NCBI GenBank assembly: GCA_017938155.1 | Contig: JAGBCD010000009.1 | Location: 1 to 62,456 of the forward strand | Origin: Paludibacteraceae bacterium | GTDB lineage: Bacteria; Bacteroidota; Bacteroidia; Bacteroidales; Paludibacteraceae | Length of the DNA: 62,456 nucleotides | Reading direction: 5' to 3' | Shown here: piece after piece, positions 55,455-62,456 of the stretch | How the letters are laid out: every line of letters begins with the position of its first letter | Numbering within the stretch: the stretch's first letter is position 1 | Position numbers and translations under genes: made by a program | The notes under the pieces: generated by a model | What the model saw: only the letters and a program-made list of their open reading frames with translations | Told to the model about the DNA's origin: nothing | Databases searched by the model: none

Positions 55455-55651
55455 GCGGGAAATCATCAAGCAGTAAACCAAGCATAATCACACAAACAAT
55501 CTAGGAGAGAGTCCCGAATAATATTCGGGAGAATGGACATAGAAACAAGAGAATACGCGGCGGGAGATCGTCGAGCAGTAAACTATGCATAATCACACAA
55601 ATAATCTGGAGAGGCCCGAATATATTCGGGAGAATGGACAAACACAAGAAT
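55455..55651. repeat. Two tandem 105-bp units with CCCGAATA palindromes
   Basis: Unit 1 spans 55455-55559 and unit 2 55560 to about 55651. Both start GCGGGA(A/G)ATC and share AGCAGTAAAC and GCATAATCACACAAA. Each holds one near-perfect palindrome: CCCGAATAATATTCGGG at 55513-55529 and CCCGAATATATTCGGG at 55615-55630, followed by AGAATGGACA. No coding potential was recognised. Confidence 0.8.
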
Positions 55652-55753
55652 TTTAACATTATCCCAAGGGTATAGCAAGGGTATAGCAAAGATATAGGAA
55701 ACTCCCCCCCCCCTTTTTTCGAAAAGAGAGGGAGAGGAGCTGGCTATGGTCTA

Positions 55754-56386
55754 TCATCGCACCCTTTGTCCAGTGAGGGTGTAGGTGTGTTGGTGGGATT
55801 GGAAATATAAACGCCCGTGACGCAAAATCTTTGTAGAGGGTGCGGTGGAGGAGGTAGAAGGTTGCTGGATAGCAGTAGTTTTGCCATCATCAAAAGGCGA
55901 ATAAGGGATGATAGGCGGTGTAGGTAACACCTCATCTCCCCCTTGATCTATGTCTAAGTCATTCCCCTTGGTACAAAAACGACCTATATACACATGCAGC
56001 GGTTTGTCATTATTATCTACGGCTGACAAGATAAAATGATACAACGTCGCTTTCTCCAATCCTGTAGCCTTGAAAGATAACGAGTCTGAGGGCTGCGTAT
56101 CGGCCATTCCCTCGTAGATTGCGTTGATGAGACGAGGCGAAGCGATAGGTGCGCTGCTTGGCGCTCCGTTCTCATAAGCGAGCACTTGTCCTGTTGGACC
56201 CAGCGTAATACGGAACAAACGAACACTATCTTTGAAGATATCCAAGTGATATTTCTCGGCATTGGCATCTTTGGGCCATGTAATGGTGGCTGACGTCTCC
56301 TCTGGGACAACAGTGACGGGTTTGGCTGCCAATAGGTTTACCATTGCCCCACATACGAGGGCAATGGTTATAATGAATTGTCTCAT
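55754..56386 (-). CDS. Small exported protein with one fibronectin-like module and short C-terminal tail
   Basis: 210-aa protein with signal peptide (about 1-21, ending NLLAA), then one beta-sandwich module (EETSATITWPKDANAEKYHL ... GLEKATLYHFILSAVDNNDK). A low-complexity Pro/Ser/Thr linker leads to the tail ILRHGRLYFQSHQHTYTLTG ending QRVR. The module and tail match the C-terminal 180 residues of the 1101-aa protein upstream (TTAHITWPEIKGATAYTIII; YKGRLYIKTNNGIYNAEGRR). Its ATG overlaps the upstream stop in ATGA, so the two are coupled. Function unknown; such tails occur on many Bacteroidales secreted proteins. Confidence 0.75.
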   Translation of the reverse strand: MRQFIITIALVCGAMVNLLAAKPVTVVPEETSATITWPKDANAEKYHLDIFKDSVRLFRITLGPTGQVLAYENGAPSSAPIASPRLINAIYEGMADTQPSDSLSFKATGLEKATLYHFILSAVDNNDKPLHVYIGRFCTKGNDLDIDQGGDEVLPTPPIIPYSPFDDGKTTAIQQPSTSSTAPSTKILRHGRLYFQSHQHTYTLTGQRVR

Positions 56387-59300
56387 AATACTCTCCTTCC
56401 TTCTGCGTTATAAATACCGTTATTGGTTTTGATATATAGGCGACCCTTATACAATACTTTACTATTTGGGGTGCTGTCGATGTATATTCCTTCGATGGAT
56501 TGTGTGCTACCCGTAGTGGTGAAAGAACCAGATAATGTGTGTATGAGCAGTCCTATACTATCAAATGCTTCCAAAGTGTACCAATATTGTGTGAATGGCA
56601 TCAGTTGTGTGATGGTGGTTTGGAATGTTGATGGCGGCATATAAGCGGCCTTACGTTTTTGGGATAACTTAGAGAAATCGATCTCTATCAGTTGCCCCAC
56701 ACTGTCCATGTGCATGGTACATATTTTCTCTGTTCTCCCAGCATCCGCCCAGATGATGATGGTATATGCGGTGGCACCTTTTATCTCCGGCCATGTGATA
56801 TGAGCTGTTGTATCGGTTGGCTCAATCTCCACACCCTCATCTTTATATATACTATCCACATTTTCGGTAAGTGGGGTATAGAAATAATGGGTTGTATATG
56901 GGATTTGTTGCACATCGGTTTTCTTATAGATACTTAATGGTCGTGCTTTCAATTCGGACACATTGAGAATAGAGTGATTCAATGTGTATTGGTTGAAGAA
57001 GAAATTTTCTTGCACCCCTACTGCCGCAGGGCATAACACTGGATATTCCTCAAAACTTGCTCCATAGGTTATATAATACGTATCATCTTTTGTGGCACGC
57101 TCTACCATGTTGCCCTCGTCATCAAAACTCATTTTAGGTGTGTTGGGAGAGATACCGCGGTAATTGATTTGATCCAATACCCATGCCTCTTCAGCACTTT
57201 TATATACATATACATCTTGCTCATACCAATCGGTGGCTTCTTCTGTATAGCGACACACTTCGCGTTTGGATGGCACCAGAACCGTATTCGTTGAATCCAT
57301 CACATAATATATTTTCTCAATCGCGCGCCCTTGGTCGTCTAATAGCACATCTCCCAAACCGCCATTCGTGAGCGTTTTAGAGAATAGTTCTTTATCATCC
57401 GTATACTTAGCGGTGAAATAGCAGTCTCGTCGTGTGCCATCTGGACGATAGAAATAGCGGTATAACATAACAGGCTTGTTCGTAGGTTCTTTTCCATCAT
57501 TCCAAACAATGTATTTCCATTCATCATTTTCCACAAGTTGTCCTTCTGCATTATAGGTAGGACGATTGTAAATAATGGTATCGCAAACAAGCGTGTCATT
57601 CTCCCAAGCATATGCGTGCTTCTCAAGGTAAATACCATTCTCATCGAATACATTAAATGACTTGATATTTTTATTTATGCCTTTCACCTCTTTATTGCCT
57701 ACTGAGTCTATAGTATATTTTACATCATACGCCCATTCTTTCTCATGAGGAGCAGGATAATAGAAATAATCTCTATACTCTCCTATCTCTTTCCACTCTC
57801 CTATATTATCCTTTGTTCCTTCCGACATATAAGATATTGAGCGTTTCTTTCTTCCCATCTCGTCGTATTCGTATCGATGACAATGACCTTTCACCGTATT
57901 ATCATAATGACTCTCTCTGTAACCAACATTCTCACCTGATTTGGTGAATAATGCCTGTGAAAAGAAATTCACATCATATGTTTTAAGAGTACCATTATCA
58001 TCTTGATAGAAGTGACTAACGGCAGTGCGGACATACAGCCCCAAGTTCTTATCATATGTATAGGTGTAAAAATAGGATGGTACGGTACTAATTCCCTCTT
58101 CGGTATAACCATACTCCAAAGCAGAGACAGGAGCGCCATCGTCGTCAAAAGTAGTCTGCATTTTCACACCATGAAAATAGCGCCAAGTGTTGGTTTGCGA
58201 GTTATATAGTTCGCCTGTACTGATATCATCAAATCCATTATTATATTTGCGGTCGTACCAACGAATAGTATCTCGTACCGCCACTCCATTATCATCATAA
58301 TGACCACTATTCCAGTCTATTTTTATCACCTCATAATATGTATCTTTCACTCTTTTTTCATATTCAATATACCATCTCCCTCCGAAAGCGCTGTTCTTTC
58401 GGCGTTTGCTATCCAAAATCAACTTACCATCTTTGTATTCCTGACGCTTGCACACCCATCCTTGTGTATTTGTATAAGACGAATCATATGCCAATGTAAG
58501 GCGATAGAGGGAATCGTATTGATTGATAATATGCGTACCGGTGCTATTTTCTCCATATGTATTCTGCAATACCAGCGTTTGCTCCTTTTCGCCCGTCAAA
58601 GTAGGCTTATGTATCCATTCCGCCTCATGCTTTAGCGTCCATTCACCATTTGCCCATTCGTAATTTAACCAGCGATAGTTCATCGTAGATAGAAAATCAA
58701 ACACTCTATTTTCGTACTTAATGGACACCAAGTCACCATTCTCATACGAATAATTGAGTGTTTTGCGCCATGAAGTATCCTTGCGGTGAGTAAGTTGTTG
58801 CTCCGTCATTTTATGTATCAAAACCCCTACGGAGTCGTATGTATAATCAGCATTCTCATAGAGTGTGCCGTTCGTCGCACCGTCCTTGCGCGATGTATTC
58901 CAATTACGCACAGAGAGGGTATCGCCATTCTCATTCCACGAAATATCAATTTGCATCTCATTCGTCAACACACCCAATGCGTTATAGAGTTCTTTTCTGG
59001 ATTTATAGGAAGCCATTGCTCCATTTGCATGATACGTGCGCTTGATATTATACTCTTTGCTCGCCAATAAATGGTCCTTGTAGGTATAGCGAATCTCCTT
59101 AGACAAACGCATATTTACAAGCGTATCGTAGTAATAGGTGTATTCTGTTGCCAGTGTATCATCAGCAATCATCACATAACGACAATCAGGCAAATAAGTT
59201 ACTCCATCATAAGGCTCTGTAAAATATACGATATAATCATAGTTGTGAATTTTACGAATTTCATACCCCGACTCATCATAAATAGTACGGTAATCATTTT

Positions 59301-59688
59301 TGAGATACAACTCGCGTTTCCAAAGAATATCATAAGATACATAGGGCAACGAATCCCAAGGTCGTTCTATCACACGCTGCTTCGGACGGAATGTTTCCTT
59401 TAAATATAAACCACTATCCACATCCAAAGTGTAAACTGTTTTTAGTGGGCTAAATAAAAACAAAGTGTCTTCCCATAAAAAACGATCTGCATCCACTACA
59501 GATAAGGAACGCGCGTCATACGCGTATTGGCATACATGCTCCAATTTTTCAATTGCATAACCTCTTCCGTCGGTATAGATAACACTATCCAAACGCCAAC
59601 TAAAATTAGCCTCCTGCAGACTCGATTCCGCATACATGTTCAAGGAGAATAATACTCCAAAAAACAAACAAAATAGATTTTTCTTCAT
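56383..59688 (-). CDS. Large secreted YD-like repeat protein with fibronectin-like C-terminus
   Basis: 1101-aa protein. Signal peptide is about 1-20 (ending MYAES). Residues about 30-900 are many imperfect Tyr/Asp-rich beta repeats of the kind YTYDKNLGLYVRTAV, FDEDG/FDDDG and Y-x-Y-D-x-x-G-x, reminiscent of RHS/YD or DUF3836-like repeats but without an RHS core domain. A beta-sandwich module follows (about 945-1050). The tail LYKGRLYIKTNNGIYNAEGR ends RVL. It is coupled to the 210-aa gene and is divergent from the TPR regulator. No toxin or enzyme motif was seen; a surface or extracellular role is inferred. No good promoter was recognised. Confidence 0.75.
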   Translation of the reverse strand: MKKNLFCLFFGVLFSLNMYAESSLQEANFSWRLDSVIYTDGRGYAIEKLEHVCQYAYDARSLSVVDADRFLWEDTLFLFSPLKTVYTLDVDSGLYLKETFRPKQRVIERPWDSLPYVSYDILWKRELYLKNDYRTIYDESGYEIRKIHNYDYIVYFTEPYDGVTYLPDCRYVMIADDTLATEYTYYYDTLVNMRLSKEIRYTYKDHLLASKEYNIKRTYHANGAMASYKSRKELYNALGVLTNEMQIDISWNENGDTLSVRNWNTSRKDGATNGTLYENADYTYDSVGVLIHKMTEQQLTHRKDTSWRKTLNYSYENGDLVSIKYENRVFDFLSTMNYRWLNYEWANGEWTLKHEAEWIHKPTLTGEKEQTLVLQNTYGENSTGTHIINQYDSLYRLTLAYDSSYTNTQGWVCKRQEYKDGKLILDSKRRKNSAFGGRWYIEYEKRVKDTYYEVIKIDWNSGHYDDNGVAVRDTIRWYDRKYNNGFDDISTGELYNSQTNTWRYFHGVKMQTTFDDDGAPVSALEYGYTEEGISTVPSYFYTYTYDKNLGLYVRTAVSHFYQDDNGTLKTYDVNFFSQALFTKSGENVGYRESHYDNTVKGHCHRYEYDEMGRKKRSISYMSEGTKDNIGEWKEIGEYRDYFYYPAPHEKEWAYDVKYTIDSVGNKEVKGINKNIKSFNVFDENGIYLEKHAYAWENDTLVCDTIIYNRPTYNAEGQLVENDEWKYIVWNDGKEPTNKPVMLYRYFYRPDGTRRDCYFTAKYTDDKELFSKTLTNGGLGDVLLDDQGRAIEKIYYVMDSTNTVLVPSKREVCRYTEEATDWYEQDVYVYKSAEEAWVLDQINYRGISPNTPKMSFDDEGNMVERATKDDTYYITYGASFEEYPVLCPAAVGVQENFFFNQYTLNHSILNVSELKARPLSIYKKTDVQQIPYTTHYFYTPLTENVDSIYKDEGVEIEPTDTTAHITWPEIKGATAYTIIIWADAGRTEKICTMHMDSVGQLIEIDFSKLSQKRKAAYMPPSTFQTTITQLMPFTQYWYTLEAFDSIGLLIHTLSGSFTTTGSTQSIEGIYIDSTPNSKVLYKGRLYIKTNNGIYNAEGRRVL

Positions 59689-59692
59689 AATA

Positions 59693-59724
59693 ATTGTATA
59701 TGCGTAAAATTTATACTATTTTTG
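59693..59724 (+). promoter_or_regulatory. Possible promoter of the TPR regulator
   Basis: ATTG at 59693-59696, a 20-base spacer and TATTTTTG at 59717-59724. It would give a leader of about 115 bases before ATG 59844. It overlaps the 5' flank of the divergent 1101-aa gene. Confidence 0.45.
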
Positions 59725-59843
59725 CATTCTGAAACACAGTGCAAAGGTGCCGCTTTTTTGTGACATATGCAAATTTCACAGTTGTACGAGTAGTATTTCA
59801 CGACTATACAACTATATTGATAATCAACAAATTAGGATTTTAT

Positions 59844-61544
59844 ATGAAAAATAAAGTTGTACGACAGGTGTTGAGCATGGTTTTTATGTGCATTTTTGCA
59901 CTTTCCATTAGTTGCACCAAGGTCAACAATCACTCTTTTGCTCTAAATAACGAACGACTCATCGTATGGGAAAATCCCGACAGTGCTTGGCGCATTTTAC
60001 AGCAGATAGACCCACAGACTCTAACGCAACATGAGCAAACCATATACCAATTAGAATACCAATTGGCACTTTCTCGTACACAGCACACTCCTTATTACCA
60101 AGACACTATTATACGCCTAATACCTCGGCTTGTAGAAGCAGACGATCTATTATCACTCGGAGAAGCATATTATATGTTGGGTACATCGTTTAACCATACA
60201 AGCGACTACCAATCCTCTACATTTTATCTCAAACAGGCAGAAGAGAAATTAGAAACCTTTTTGGAACGTAGAAACACCAGCGAACAAGAAAAAGTTTTAG
60301 CCCATCAAATATTAGGCATCACATGGCTTTGCTTGGGCAATACCTATGAGAGCGAAATGCTATACGAAATAGCACACGACTATTACCGCAAAGCCCTACC
60401 ACTTTTGGAGCAACACAACAATACTATCTTTCTCGCCTGCACATACCGAGACCTGGCGCGCACTAACGCACTCCTAAACGGAAACAATGACTCTACCCAA
60501 TACTGGTTCGCACAAGCAGAACACTATGTGCAACAAACCAACAACCATCTTCTATGCACCGAAATAGCTGCATACAAATACCAATACTGCGAAACGGATA
60601 GCATTGACCAACGTTTGCAGGCGTGCCTCACACTCGCAAATAAATATGGTATATCAACACGATACGCAGAGATAATAGAAATCTACCTCAAGAAACAAAA
60701 CATCAACTCTGCCGCTTATTATTTGGAAAAACTAATACCTACTGATTCCGCATATACCTATTGGTTTGAACAAAATTATGCCTACTGGAATAGCCGTATA
60801 TTATCCGCGAAGAATAAACACCCAGAAGCGTACACAATATTGCTCTCTTTATACGAACAAACAATACACCAACTACAACGCGATGCAAGCACACGAACCT
60901 TTAGCATTGCCCGACAATACGATGTAGAACGAGAACAACGAAAAACAGAACAACTGCAAAGAGAAAAAAAATGGCACAAACAAATATCTTTTATCCTTAT
61001 TCTTACGCTAATACTCACCATCATGCTGCTCCTTGTATGGTGGCTATACTACAAAACAAAACGCAAAGAACATGCCATTCAAATGCAAGTTTTACGAGAC
61101 AAATATATTCAACAACTACAATTGGCATTGGAGCGTTTGCAACAGAAAGTTAACCTAACACGAGAAATAGAATTGCAACGCATGAAAGGAAATGAAATAG
61201 AATTTCCTAAGTGGTTGCAAACATATCGGGACGAAAAATTAGTGGTCAACAAAGAAAGTATCAACGAACTCATCACATCCATCGACAAAGCATTGAATGG
61301 AGCTATCAGCCGATTGCAGTCGGAATATCCCTTGCTCACAGAATCCGACATGCAGTTTGCTATACTAAGCATTATCGGCGCATCGGACAACGATATGAGT
61401 ATCGTGCTCAATCTACAAAAGCACACCATCTATCACCGCCGACAAATCGTTCGTAAACATATCAATGCCTCACGACCTGAGGACCAACAAGTGATAGATA
61501 TAGACTCCTGGCTACGAGAATATGTTCTAAATCTGGAGTTTTGA
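59844..61544 (+). CDS. Membrane-anchored TPR protein with C-terminal HTH (LuxR-like) domain
   Basis: 566-aa protein from ATG 59844. An N-terminal lipoprotein-like signal ends I-S-C. Residues about 40-360 form TPR helices (LGEAYYMLGTSFNHTSDYQS, LGITWLCLGNTYESEMLYEI). One membrane helix is at about 378-401 (ISFILILTLILTIMLLLVWW), then a coiled coil (about 405-455). The C-terminal LLTESDMQFAILSIIGASDN...HTIYHRRQIVRKHIN resembles the LuxR-type recognition helices of Bacteroidota TPR-HTH regulators. The TPR part should lie outside the cytoplasm and the HTH inside. It is divergent from the 1101-aa gene, which is the obvious target candidate. An earlier in-frame start at 59739 adds no family sequence. 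Confidence 0.8.
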   Translation: MKNKVVRQVLSMVFMCIFALSISCTKVNNHSFALNNERLIVWENPDSAWRILQQIDPQTLTQHEQTIYQLEYQLALSRTQHTPYYQDTIIRLIPRLVEADDLLSLGEAYYMLGTSFNHTSDYQSSTFYLKQAEEKLETFLERRNTSEQEKVLAHQILGITWLCLGNTYESEMLYEIAHDYYRKALPLLEQHNNTIFLACTYRDLARTNALLNGNNDSTQYWFAQAEHYVQQTNNHLLCTEIAAYKYQYCETDSIDQRLQACLTLANKYGISTRYAEIIEIYLKKQNINSAAYYLEKLIPTDSAYTYWFEQNYAYWNSRILSAKNKHPEAYTILLSLYEQTIHQLQRDASTRTFSIARQYDVEREQRKTEQLQREKKWHKQISFILILTLILTIMLLLVWWLYYKTKRKEHAIQMQVLRDKYIQQLQLALERLQQKVNLTREIELQRMKGNEIEFPKWLQTYRDEKLVVNKESINELITSIDKALNGAISRLQSEYPLLTESDMQFAILSIIGASDNDMSIVLNLQKHTIYHRRQIVRKHINASRPEDQQVIDIDSWLREYVLNLEF

Positions 61545-61546
61545 TA

Positions 61547-61924
61547 GCAGCTGCGCGTTCGGTAACGGCGCGTTCGGTAACATGCTCGCAAAGACTGATG
61601 CCTCGCATCAGTGGGCGACATGTACCTCCGCTCTCCCCAAAGCAAACAGACAAAGTCTTAGTTTGCTTTGGGGGACCCCGCATAAGTAATTTTGAATTTT
61701 GAGTTTTGAATTTTGAATTAACAGACCCCTCAGTCCTTCGGACAGCTCCCCTAACTTAGGTGAGCAGTATATATAGTGCATTCCGTGCACTCCTTCACCC
61801 GCTAACTTAGGGAGGAGTTAAGAGTTATAAAATTTGAAACCTTGAAACAAGCGACATTGTCGCGATAAACAGCACTGTAGGTGCGGTGAAACAAGCATCT
61901 TTAATGCATATTGGAGAGTAGGTA
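61547..61924. repeat. Composite interspersed repeat, copy 1 (right bracket)
   Basis: Starts three bases after the regulator stop codon. In order: GCGCGTTCGGTAACGGCGCG and a second GTTCGGTAAC; hairpin ACTGATGC-ctc-GCATCAGT (61594-61612); hairpin CCCCAAAGCAAAC (61635-61647) with GTTTGCTTTGGGG (61661-61673) and inner AGAC/GTCT; AATTTTGA-type repeats (61688-61720); GTCC-ttc-GGAC; AGTGCA/TGCACT; then GCGAC-att-GTCGC (61851-61863), GCAC/GTGC (61872-61884) and GCAT/ATGC (61895-61907). No coding sequence. Confidence 0.8.
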
Positions 61925-61950
61925 ACCGCTACAAAAATGGACAAAAACAA

Positions 61951-61980
61951 AGAGAGCCTAAGTTGTTACTTAGATTCTCT
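61951..61980. repeat. Hairpin between the two composite repeats
   Basis: AGAGAGCCTAAGT (61951-61963), loop TGTT, ACTTAGATTCTCT (61968-61980). Twelve of thirteen positions pair (one G-U). Terminator-like but without a U-run. Confidence 0.65.
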
Positions 61981-61984
61981 GAAA

Positions 61985-62456
61985 ATGGCGGCTGCGCGTT
62001 CGATAACGGCGCGTTCGGTAACGAGGTTGCATGGACCAATGACTTCGCGTTCGGTAACGAGGTTGCACGAATGATATCGCTCTGCTCTATCATTGAAGAG
62101 CACCCCAACAAATCAAAGATTTTTGGGGACCCCGCAGGCAACTCGTACCTCCGCTTTTCCCCATAGCAAACAGATAAAATCTTGGTTTGCGATGGGGACC
62201 CCGATTTGAAAGCAAACAGACATAGTCTTGGTTTGCTTTTGGGGGTGGACAGACCCCTCAGTCCTTCGGACAGCTCCCCTAACTTAGGTGAGCAGTATAT
62301 ATAGTGCATTTCGTTGCACTCCTTCTCACCCTAACTTAGAGAGGAGTTAAGAGTTATAAAATTTGAAACCTTGAAATAAGCGACATTGTCGCGATAAACA
62401 GCACCGTAGGTGCGGTGAAACAAGCATCTCTGATGCATATTGGAGAGTAGGTAGCA
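61985..62456. repeat. Composite interspersed repeat, copy 2 (runs to the window edge)
   Basis: Repeats the order of copy 1 with differences. It holds three GTTCG(G/A)TAAC elements, an extra stem CCCCAACAAATC...GATTTTTGGGG (62103-62128), two AGCAAACAGA modules (62165-62174 and 62211-62220) instead of one, then GTCC-ttc-GGAC and AGTGCA/TGCACT. The end chain is GCGAC-att-GTCGC (62380-62392), GCAC-cgtag-GTGC (62401-62413) and GCATC-tct-GATGC (62424-62436). Copy 2 is longer than copy 1 by about 90 bases. The window ends in it. Confidence 0.8.

Larger units (their letters stand above)
55123..55753. repeat. Composite intergenic repeat region, left bracket of the accessory block
   Basis: No gene is seen in these 631 bases. 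In order: three small hairpins (55131-55186); short runs of the TTCTAAAGG pattern (55190-55225); stems CCCCTAAGTTAGGGG (55246-55260) and CTCCCCCTAATTAGGGGGAG (about 55293-55312); palindrome AGGAAGGCCTTCCT (55398-55411); TCTGTTTGCT (55436-55445), the inverse of the AGCAAACAGA modules at the right edge; two tandem 105-bp units; and AGGGTATAGCA repeats (about 55666-55695). Confidence 0.75.

Noticed and set aside
55754-59688. RHS/Tc polymorphic toxin reading of the 1101-aa protein
   Set aside because: Tyr/Asp repeats are present but the RHS core motif, a toxin tip and an immunity gene are missing.
61929-62309. 126-aa ORF and smaller ORFs inside the right-edge repeats
   Set aside because: They read through hairpin repeats, and the same peptide (MHYIYCSPKLGELSEGLRGL) appears in both copies only because the DNA is repeated.
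61547-62456. Retron or group II intron RNA in the hairpin-rich right edge
   Set aside because: No reverse transcriptase gene is present, and the stems recur as an interspersed repeat next to unrelated genes.

Overview
The window reads as a chromosomal segment of an uncultured Bacteroidales bacterium (Bacteroidota). The evidence is: promoters of the Bacteroidota type (-33 TTTG and -7 TAnnTTTG, about 20 bases apart) in front of most transcription units; almost no Shine-Dalgarno sequences; a tmRNA tag ending GNTNVALAA; a PorW/SprE-type lipoprotein of the type IX secretion system (T9SS); and lineage-typical families (DUF6242, DUF5686 with a carboxypeptidase-like plug, a BspA-like leucine-rich-repeat protein, an RprY-like regulator, an EF-G2 paralogue). 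No phage, plasmid backbone or Cas genes were seen.

Layout. 1-135 is the end of an IS3-family element that runs off the window. 196-5000 holds a DUF6242 lipoprotein, 5-formyltetrahydrofolate cyclo-ligase and a ddl / polyprenyl synthase / hypothetical operon. 5316-5704 is tmRNA, followed by yaaA. 6583-11440 is a leftward operon: rpe, comEC, xseA, a helix-hairpin-helix protein and a sirtuin. 11677-15059 holds tsaB and porW. 15192-22054 has two tRNA-Pro genes, glycogen phosphorylase, a short RNase II/R-type enzyme, an outer-membrane-like protein, a small DNA-binding-like protein and an AraC-type regulator. 22187-32821 holds rfbC-rfbD with a DUF5686 protein, an M6 metallopeptidase, a C45-type hydrolase, ansA-pepD and a response regulator. 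33092-35254 is EF-G2.

35422-45093 is an eight-gene leftward run: topA, panD, tgt, lptF/G-type permease, plsC-type acyltransferase, DUF819 protein, outer-membrane barrel and LRR protein. It appears to start from one promoter that is overlapped by one of two 44-bp repeats. 45094-48117 contains an RHS gene remnant, a beta-helix DUF4353 protein and a short T9SS-tailed protein. 48340-55122 is a rightward housekeeping run: nfeD-like, floA, nitrilase, recJ, tdk, priA.

The most unusual part is 55123-62456. A three-gene accessory block lies here: a 1101-aa secreted YD-like repeat protein, a 210-aa protein related to its C-terminal part, and a divergent membrane-anchored TPR regulator. It is bracketed by members of one interspersed repeat family in opposite orientations. 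The repeat is a chain of short hairpins whose stems and linkers are conserved between copies while some loops differ. The same family also touches the end of the DUF4353 gene at 45.6 kb. Both window edges lie in repetitive DNA, as expected for contig ends. All calls come from reading the sequence; no database search was run.
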